This document shows, in pieces, positions 57,301 through 64,000 of a stretch of DNA of 64,000 bases. The notes beneath the pieces are model-generated. The model did no database searches, was not told where the DNA came from, and worked only from the letters and a program-made list of their open reading frames with translations. The position numbers and the translations under genes were made by a program. The first letter of the stretch is position 1. Each line of letters starts with the position of its first letter. Source of the DNA: Rhynchopus sp. YZ270_cl-10 (Eukaryota > Euglenozoa > Diplonemea > Diplonemida > Diplonemidae); contig OZ037919.1 in the NCBI GenBank assembly GCA_964035575.1, positions 620,001 through 684,000 on the forward strand, in the 5' to 3' direction.

Positions 57301-60300
57301 GGTGGAGTTGTCGAGGAAGGCCGCGGTCAACTTTGTGGTGGAGTTTGCATTGGACGGGGCGTGGAGTGTGTATGGGTCGAAGCTGGTTGTACAGGGGCAG
57401 AGCTTTCGCACGGTGGTGGAAGGGAGCGACGCCGCCCCGGCAGTGGACTTCTCGTTGCTCCCCACGCATATGGTGGTGCAGAACCCTGCCACCAATTTGT
57501 GCGGGAAGAACAGTGTAGGAGGTAGCTGCACCTTCTCTGCCATAGCAGTCGCAAAGGGTTTCAGTGCATTAGGTGAGTACACTGTGGCCTCGTTTGAAGG
57601 TGGGTCCTTTGTAGGCGCAACCACTGCCTCTGCAGTGAGTGTCTGCGTGCCTGCAACCTGTGTGGCGCGTGTGCAACCTACGGCGGTGTTTGTGCGTGGT
57701 ATCGCAAACTTCTCGATAGCCTTTGACTATGCAGATGTAGGGGTAGACTGTGCATGCACGGTGACAGTGTCGCCGCCACAGATTTTGAAGGGTACAGATC
57801 AATCCTTCGCGTTGTCCTTCAATGGTGATATGCGGGAGTCTTCTGGGGGTTGGGATTGGCATGTTTTAACGGAGGTGGAGGTTTTAGAGCTGCAGAGTGG
57901 TGTGAATGGGACGAATGACAGTCTGATAGCGTCGGTCGCGCCTTATGTTAAGACGGATGTGATAAGCACGACTTCATCGACGACAGACCGTTTGGTGCGT
58001 CTGTACATCCGCAACTCAGTGCCCCTCAGCGATGCGACGCTCATCACCTGGCAGGCCCCGCATATTTGGGTGGACGCCGCACAGATGACACCACCAGACT
58101 GCTTTGCCTGCAGCTCCTCTGCAGGCGCACGCTGCGCTGTCACGATCCTGTCTTCTACGACAATCTTTGTGGAAGGCGTCTTCACACAGAAGGGCCTCTG
58201 CATCATCAACAAGGCTGCCATTCTCGGTCTAGCTACGACCTCTGCCAGCGGTGGTGCGCCTACACAACCCACACAAATCAACAGCGCCGCGTCGCCTCGA
58301 ACGACACTAAAGGTGACAGTCAAAACGACAACATCGGTTGAGACTACAAACGTCTTCACCCCAAGCACCTCTGGTGGTGCCTACAACGCATTTGGCAACC
58401 TACACGGGTCTATCACCGTCTCTGGTCGAACGCTGCCATGCGCGGTTCTTGAAGGCCCTGTCAAGACTGCAGCTCCGTATCTTAGATTTGACGCAAAACA
58501 GATGCATCCGAGCACCGAGGTAGTGACACATCAGTCGGGTGAACACCATGTCACCGTGACGGTCACCCCTATGCAGGAAGGTCCTGGTGGGTTGACTGCG
58601 CTCTCGATGGCGGAGTTGGCGAAGTGGGGGGAGCTCTCATGCATCACCAAGGAGGGTGTCTGCAGAGTTGACCTGCCGGTGTTTGCACCCACGACGATCC
58701 CTGCTGCGGGAGGCGTGGCGGAGAGTTTTGCACCGTACTACTTTACCGGAACCGCTGTAGTCCAGCAGTACAACCGCAGCCTCGGAACGCACAGTGCACA
58801 GCAAATCGCAGTATTTCCTCCAATCGGCCCGCTTCATGTCGTCCGCGGTGCGGACACCTTGAAACTAGAGCGGTTTGTAAACGGCAACTGGACTGAGGTG
58901 TACAGCGATGGAGGGTCCACCATTTCTACCGCAGTTGGGCGGGCTGTGGTGTTGCGGGTGAGCGCAGTGTTCTCAGGGACCGGCGAGGTGGTGAGTGCCG
59001 TGGGGGAGAAGGGGAGCGCTGCAGAGGTGTCCCTGCGGGCGCAGAGTGTGCCATGTGTTGATGTGGACGCAACGGAGCTGGCGTCGTCCTGCGTGCATAT
59101 GGGGACCTGCGCACGGAAGGTCTTTGCTGAGCTACCATCCTGCGGATCGCTCGACTGGAATATTTCAACAACAGAGCTGCGTCTGCTCAACGGCATTGCG
59201 ACGTTGCCTCCCCTACACTACACCTCGCACCACACAGGGGTTGTGCCTGTGACGATTGCTACAACGTCGCTGTCTTTCTCAGGAGAGGTGTTCACGAAAA
59301 CATTCGACTTCTTCCTCCAAAAGGTTTCCTCAATAGTTATAGTAGGCACCGCTGCTGGGGGGATAGTATGCGATGCGAAAGGGGGCTCCGTGAGGAAGTA
59401 TGTTTATTTTTTTGAAAAAAAAAAAATGGTGACAACAATAATAAAACAGATGTAGCGTCCCGCCGGCGATCCAAAGCATGACTGTTGACAGCTTTTTTAA
59501 GGTGCAGGTTGCGATTGTCGACGAACGCGATCAGGTTTGTATTTACAACAACAAAAAAAACACAGTCCTGTTTTTTTGACAAAAACAGGAGATTGCACAA
59601 CTGTGGCTAATCCAACAATTTATCAACAAAAACAACAACAACAAAAACCCCCTAACAGATCGTCCACTCCGACGACACCTCACAACTCATCATATCCGCA
59701 AAATGCCTTTCCAAAACCGAAGTCTCCTACATAGGGTTTCCATCTACCAACCCGGTATGCCACACTCCTTCTCCCCCTCCTGCTCCCCTCCTCAATTCTC
59801 TTCTTTGCATTCTACAAAAAAATCAGAACGATGCTCCAGGGACTGTCGATATTAGTCTCCCAAGGCAGTTTTCTGTGGTAAACGGCGCTGCTGATGTGAC
59901 AGGGATGAAGTTTACTGATGCATGCTCCTCTATGGTTGTCACTGCGACCTGCAGAAGCCGCGCCTCAGATGACTTCTTCCGCGACTGCGACGGCCGCACC
60001 GCCGAAACCCTCCCCTTCACCATCCTCCCAGGCATCGGCAGCAACACCACCGACACTACCATCAAAGTACCTCCCCCACCTCTCATCCTCAGTCTCTCCC
60101 TTCTCCCGATGAAGCCCAAAACCGCGGTCTCCTCCTTCATTGATAACCTCGATCCAACATTGTTTTCGACCTCCCTTTCTTCTGTGCTGACCGACACTAT
60201 GCAGACAGTTCAGGGTACTGCGTTGTCTTTTGCTTGCGGATTGCCTTCGATTCGACAAAATAAAGGGATAATGCAGGCAGATAAAAACGGAACATCTGTT

Positions 60301-60816
60301 GATGGGGGGTGGTGCAAAGGGTATCAAAACGATGTTGTAGTGGGAAGGGGTGCAGAGGTGTTGGTGGAAGCGACGTTTGCGGTGGTAGTTGAATTTGAGG
60401 TGCAGTTTCGTCCGGCGGCGGAAGGGTCAGGTAGTCAACGGTATGCAGCTTCGGTTGGGGATGTGCTGAGCCAAGGGCTTGCCGATCCGCAGGGAAGCAT
60501 TGCGAACTCAGGAAGCGCCTGGATGTTCGCCTCGGCAGACACAGCGAGTCTCACCGTATCAGAGGCGCCTACACCCATCCCCGCCACACCAATCCCCACC
60601 AGCGTTGCGCCAGACACCCCATCACCATCCACCGCTACGCCAAACACCTCCACCCCAGCCAGTCTAGCCCCTTCACCAAGCCCCCCTAACAGAACCCCAG
60701 AGACGAATATACCCATCACCCCGGCTCCGCATCACCAGCCTCTGATTTCTTCCGCGGCGAAGGTGGGGTGCAATGCAATGATAGTCTTCGTGATTCTGGT
60801 CGTAACTGTTTTGTAA
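45335..60816 (+). CDS. giant Ser-rich, Cys-modular, GPI-anchored surface protein
   Basis: Four exons: 45335-59397, 59450-59534, 59659-59754 and 59827-60816, about 5077 aa. Introns are 52, 124 and 72 bp, and phases join correctly. Without splicing the first exon would stop at 59455. Residues about 34-55 are a hydrophobic signal (CSVVLCLCVVSMLQ); Met10 or Met23 could be the true start. Residues 60-330 are Ser-rich repeats of the SLSLPTGSAS type. Roughly 330-2000 hold about ten diverged modules, each with a (K/R)(I/L)V strand, a Cys a few residues on, and a closing YxVCY-like motif (GDYFRIV at about 790, GDVFRIV 1190, GNRFKLV 1783). Residues about 2700-4200 carry a different recurring PCxxC motif (PCYLCEFTF, PCASCTLQL, PCSGCVVQI). 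A Pro/Thr stalk precedes SSAAKVGCNAMIVFVILVVT, which reads as a GPI-attachment signal. Likely a surface adhesin or coat protein; family unknown. Confidence 0.82.
49425..49463 (+). repeat. GGA repeat coding poly-Gly
   Basis: A GGA-rich trinucleotide tract encodes about ten Gly (residue about 1365) between two modules of the giant protein. It is in frame and probably length-variable. Confidence 0.7.
59590..59650 (+). repeat. SINE-like repeat S4, internally deleted copy in intron
   Basis: GAGATTGCACAACTGTGGCT, then AATCCAACAATTTATCAACA with an A-rich tail, lacks the middle of S4. It occupies about half of intron 2 (59535-59658) of the giant gene, and its A-rich tail leads into the acceptor CTAACAG. 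Confidence 0.6.
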
Positions 60817-61136
60817 GATTGTTTTTCTTAAGTATTTTTTTAAGTAACTTTTAGAGAAGTGGTGGAGAGGATCCGAATAAGAGTTTCTAAACTTTAGACT
60901 AGAAAAATAACTCTCACTTTCTTTTAGTGACAGTGACTCCGCAACAGAGGCTCCTATTAAACGTATTACCGTATTCGTACAAATTAGCATAAAAAAGGTC
61001 GAACTTCCAGAAAAATCCTGAAAAGGTTGATCATCATTACGGTCGGTGATTTGTACGAATACGGTATGTTTATTGTCCTTTGCGTATTTCTTAAAAAGGA
61101 GCTTCTTTTGAGAACTGTTTTCTTTCCCGCGGAGTG

Positions 61137-61192
61137 TCAGTGCCTGCGTCCCAGAGGCGTTTTGCACTATCAACTTCACTTTTTTTTTTTTT
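61137..61192 (+). repeat. short repeat S1, copy 4
   Basis: TCAGTGCCTGCGTCCCAGAG, then GCGTTTTGCACTATCAACTT and a T run. Confidence 0.6.
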
Positions 61193-61470
61193 CTTTTCTC
61201 TCCCTCGAAGACGACGCTGGTGGAAAACTCCATCTTTCGATTGAAAAGAATATCTTAATCATTTTCTCTGTGCTCTGAATCAAAACAAGCGTCCCCTCAC
61301 TGCCACCTCAATACCCCCCTGCGTATCCGGAGCAAAGACCAGTACAGTGGGGTTTCTTAATTTTTCTTTTACAAGCAAAAAAGAAGACCCCATCGTATCA
61401 GAACAAAAACAAATCATTTTTTCAACAGTGAAAAAGACTCTGAATTGGCGACACTGAGACAACAAATTCT

Positions 61471-61502
<32 letters not shown>

Positions 61503-61570
61503 GCAGCGGAGATTTCACAACTGTGGCAACTACACTACTCCAACCATTTATCAAAAAAATAAGAAAATAA
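61503..61570 (+). repeat. SINE-like repeat S4, copy 5
   Basis: GCAGCGGAGATTTCACAACT, then GTGGCAACTACACTACTCCA, ACCATTTATC and an A-rich tail. The CACAACCGAGG block is missing. Confidence 0.6.
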
Positions 61571-61952
61571 GGACTTGCAGCACAACGCTTTTGTCTTGAC
61601 CCAACCTTTAACAAGGTCAGCAAGGACTATGTCGTGTAGTGGGGTGTGTGCCGTGCAGGGGGGTCTTGTCTTGTCTTTGTCTACTCTTCGTTACTTTGTT
61701 ATTAGTTCCTTTGTTAGGAGGAAGCGAAGTCTCTTTACAAAAAAAAAAAAAAGGCAAAACCCTCCCCCACAAACACACAACGATGTCCCTCCCACAAAAC
61801 TGTATGTAAGGCGCCCTCTGCACGAGAGTATGTGCTACATCGTAGAAGCGTTTCTTCGTTGTTGATGATGGCTTCAAAGCATCTGCCATGCAGACAGTGT
61901 TCACCATGCAAGGTATCCTGCTCAAGGCATCTACCACGAGGACACCTTTATT

Positions 61953-61996
61953 GCGCACTAAGTACATGAGGCTTAGGTTCATCTGTCAAGGTTTGC
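61953..61996 (+). repeat. hairpin repeat S3, copy 6
   Basis: GCGCACTAAGTACATGAGGC, then TTAGGTTCATCTGTCAAGG, lies about 160 bases upstream of the gene at 62153. The stem CTAAG/CTTAG is kept. Confidence 0.55.
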
Positions 61997-62152
61997 TCCT
62001 TTCTTTCGGGACATGCCGTTCGATGTCAGAAGACATGCTTTCAGACTCATCCTCGTGTTCCATGGTCAAAGTGGTACGGCTTCAGACAACACTCAACCCA
62101 CACCACACACACCTCTCCCCACTCAGGACCATCACACACACAAGGACAGACA

Positions 62153-64000
62153 ATGCGTTTGCTCGTGATGCTCTCAGTGTGTTCGCTGTTGCTTGCCAGT
62201 GCTTCACTGCCTCCGTGTGATGAGACTTCGTCACCGCTGGATATTACCTTCCCTCCTAAAGGTGGTGAGTTTATGGAGTGCTGGACGTTTCAGTGCAAAG
62301 GAACTGTTCACATGACAGTCCTCAACTTCTCGGCTTCCGGGATGTTGTCTCTTGTGAACAACGGTTACCAACTCACTTCTCTCAGGGAATACCATGACAA
62401 CTACGCTGCTTCGTATCCTGCAAACGGCGAGATGACGATTCTGTACTACGACACACCTGCTTATCACGACAGCTCAAATCGGAATTACTTCTACGTCCCA
62501 GTGCACCTCATAGTTGAGTGGGAGTGCGACGAAGACACACCTGTTGTTACGTCTGTTGTCCCCCCTGCACTGGGTCCTCGCCGTGGGAACTCGTCTGCCT
62601 ACCTCACACTGGCACAAAGCGGGACGTACGAGAGGCTGTTCTCACAAAGAAGAGATTACAACTGGTTCATTCCCTGCACAGGCACACTCAGTATTGCAGA
62701 GCAGGTCGGTAACCTTGCATCCGCAGTGCTCACATACATCAACAGCAACGGGAGCACTGTGTTTCAGGAGACGGGGTACACCAGTCCGTCCAGCAACGAG
62801 TACGAAGTGAGTGGTGACTTTCTGATTCAGTTGACTGCCGATGGCTATCACAATCATAACAACTTCTTCTTCCTCTCATGGAGTTGCAATGGTGTGAGAC
62901 CAGAGCTGCCATCACTTGAAGAAACTGCAGTACCTGCCACACGAGCACCTCCGACAAATGCTCCAATGCCTGCATGTGAGGAGACTTCGTCACCACTGAA
63001 TGCTTCGTTCTTTGAAAATGCATACCAGTATATGAAGTGTTGGACGTTTCAGTGCAAAGGAACTGTTCACATGACATTCCTCAACTTCTCGGCACAGGGG
63101 ATGTTGTCTCTCCTGAACAAGGACGGTTACCAACTCACTTCTCTGATGGACTACCATGACAACTACACTGCTTCGTATCCTGCAAACGGCGAGATGATGA
63201 TTCTGTACCGCGACACAGATCGTTATTACCACTACGACACAGTGAACTTCGTGGTTGAGTGGGAGTGCGACGAAGACACACCTGTTGTTCCGCCTGCAGA
63301 GGGTTATGACTCCCTTTACTTCCTCACACTGACACAAAGCGGGACGTACGAGAGGCTGTTTTCAGCAAGCAGAAGTTGCAAGTGGATCATTCCCTGCACA
63401 GGCACACTCAGCATTGCAGAGCAGGTCGGTAACATTGCGCGAGCAGAGATCACGTACCTCAACAGTAACGGTAGTCTTGTGTTCCAGCAGTCGGGGTACT
63501 CCATCCAGTCCAGCAACGAGTACGAGGTGCGTGGTGACTTTAGTATTATGCTGCGTCCACGTTACAATCTCAATCGTGACGACTTCTTCTTATTCTCGTG
63601 GAGTTGCAATGGTGTGAGACCAGTGCTGACTCCAGCACCTGCCACACGAGCACCCGTGCCAACTCCGCTGCCTGCCACACCAACACCTCCGACATATTCT
63701 CCACTGCCTCCATGTGAGCAGACGTCGTCACCACTGGATGCTGCATTCGATTCTCCAAATTCCTACTCGTTTATGAAGTGCTGGACGTTTCAGTGCCAGG
63801 GAACTGTTCACATGGCATTCAGCAGCCTCGCATCGTATCAAGGAGTCTTGTCTCTCGTGAACAGCAACGGTTACCAACTCACTTCTCTGACGAGATACCA
63901 TGACAGCTACACTGCTTCGTATCCTGCAAACGGCGAGATGATGATTCTGTACAACGAGAGCAATTCTTATTTCATCCGCCACCCAGTGAACTTTGTGGTT
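62153..64000 (+). CDS. modular secreted Cys-rich protein, 5' part
   Basis: The frame is open for all 616 codons from ATG 62153 to the window edge, so the gene is incomplete at its 3' end. MRLLVMLSVCSLLLASASLP is a clear signal peptide. Two modules of about 100-130 aa alternate. Module X begins CxxTSSPL, contains CWTFQCKGTVHM, NGYQLTSL, YHDNYTASYPANGEM, and ends VEWECDEDTPV. Module Y contains SGTYERLFS, W(F/I)IPCTGTLSIAEQVGN, SSNEYEV and SWSCNGVRP. The order is X-Y, a Thr/Pro linker (ATRAPPTNAPMP), X-Y, another linker (ATPTPPTYSPLP), then X. Each module has an even number of conserved Cys and looks beta-rich (CUB-like in style, not proven). It is probably a cell-surface or secreted binding protein. 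Copies are 70-80% alike, pointing to recent internal duplication. A pyrimidine-rich leader with CTCAG precedes the start. Confidence 0.85.
   Translation, partial: MRLLVMLSVCSLLLASASLPPCDETSSPLDITFPPKGGEFMECWTFQCKGTVHMTVLNFSASGMLSLVNNGYQLTSLREYHDNYAASYPANGEMTILYYDTPAYHDSSNRNYFYVPVHLIVEWECDEDTPVVTSVVPPALGPRRGNSSAYLTLAQSGTYERLFSQRRDYNWFIPCTGTLSIAEQVGNLASAVLTYINSNGSTVFQETGYTSPSSNEYEVSGDFLIQLTADGYHNHNNFFFLSWSCNGVRPELPSLEETAVPATRAPPTNAPMPACEETSSPLNASFFENAYQYMKCWTFQCKGTVHMTFLNFSAQGMLSLLNKDGYQLTSLMDYHDNYTASYPANGEMMILYRDTDRYYHYDTVNFVVEWECDEDTPVVPPAEGYDSLYFLTLTQSGTYERLFSASRSCKWIIPCTGTLSIAEQVGNIARAEITYLNSNGSLVFQQSGYSIQSSNEYEVRGDFSIMLRPRYNLNRDDFFLFSWSCNGVRPVLTPAPATRAPVPTPLPATPTPPTYSPLPPCEQTSSPLDAAFDSPNSYSFMKCWTFQCQGTVHMAFSSLASYQGVLSLVNSNGYQLTSLTRYHDSYTASYPANGEMMILYNESNSYFIRHPVNFVV

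Larger units (their letters stand above)
60817..62152. other. repeat-bearing spacer
   Basis: No gene is supported. It holds an S1, an S4 and an S3 copy, a run of about 30 A (61470-61500), and an exact inverted repeat CCGTATTCGTACAAAT (60969-60984) / ATTTGTACGAATACGG (61048-61063), suggesting a small foldback element. Confidence 0.5.

Noticed and set aside
57115-57624. Long minus-strand ORF inside the giant gene
   Set aside because: It is antisense to a continuous + strand coding exon, has no motif, and similar antisense frames are frequent throughout this exon because of its composition.

Overview
This window comes from the nuclear genome of a microbial eukaryote that I cannot place more precisely. 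Genes have eukaryotic hallmarks: TM9SF, TCF25, GT-AG introns and GPI- or TM-anchored surface proteins. A short 18S rRNA fragment is also present. Coding exons are GC-balanced. Spacers are AT-rich, full of homopolymer runs and short dispersed repeats. All well-supported genes lie on the + strand. Most start just downstream of a long C/T-rich tract, which would fit trans-splicing acceptors (as in euglenozoans) or pyrimidine-rich promoters. No spliced leader was found, so this stays open.

Layout. 1-9.3 kb: decayed surface-protein-like coding debris, a pair of identical 191-bp direct repeats, and a 2.2-kb transposon (element A). 9.3-26.6 kb: gene-rich part, with a small four-TM protein resembling a lone voltage-sensor domain, an unknown helical protein, two tandem TM9SF (nonaspanin) genes with one intron each, TCF25/Rqc1, and a 1265-aa polytopic membrane protein. 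A compact foldable sequence (15788-15929) lies between the TM9SF copies. 26.6-43 kb: transposon graveyard. 43-64 kb: an SGNH/PC-esterase gene whose intron carries a 20-bp minisatellite, a giant (about 5077 aa) secreted and probably GPI-anchored Ser-rich protein whose 3' end is split into mini-exons, and the 5' part of a modular secreted protein that runs off the window.

The most distinctive system is a family of Mutator-like/foldback DNA transposons. Elements A (5225-7453), B (32068-34059) and C (27725-29674) have long terminal inverted repeats built of short tandem repeats and are each flanked by an exact 9-bp AT-rich target duplication. They share homologous interiors, but the repeats building their termini are completely different. 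Element D (30364-31313) has about 230-bp inverted repeats and carries a fragment resembling the N-terminal DNA-binding region of a MULE transposase. Element E (36451-38464) looks similar in plan but has different ends.

Six introns can be defined by reading frame (88, 142, 439, 52, 124 and 72 bp). Five have a GTATG donor, and most end in A-rich AACAG rather than a polypyrimidine tract. Several short repeat families (here S1-S6, R0, R1) are scattered through the spacers. Functionally, the recognisable genes point to secretory-pathway traffic (TM9SF), surface-glycan modification (PC-esterase-like), large surface proteins and ribosome quality control (TCF25). I see no evidence that they form one pathway.
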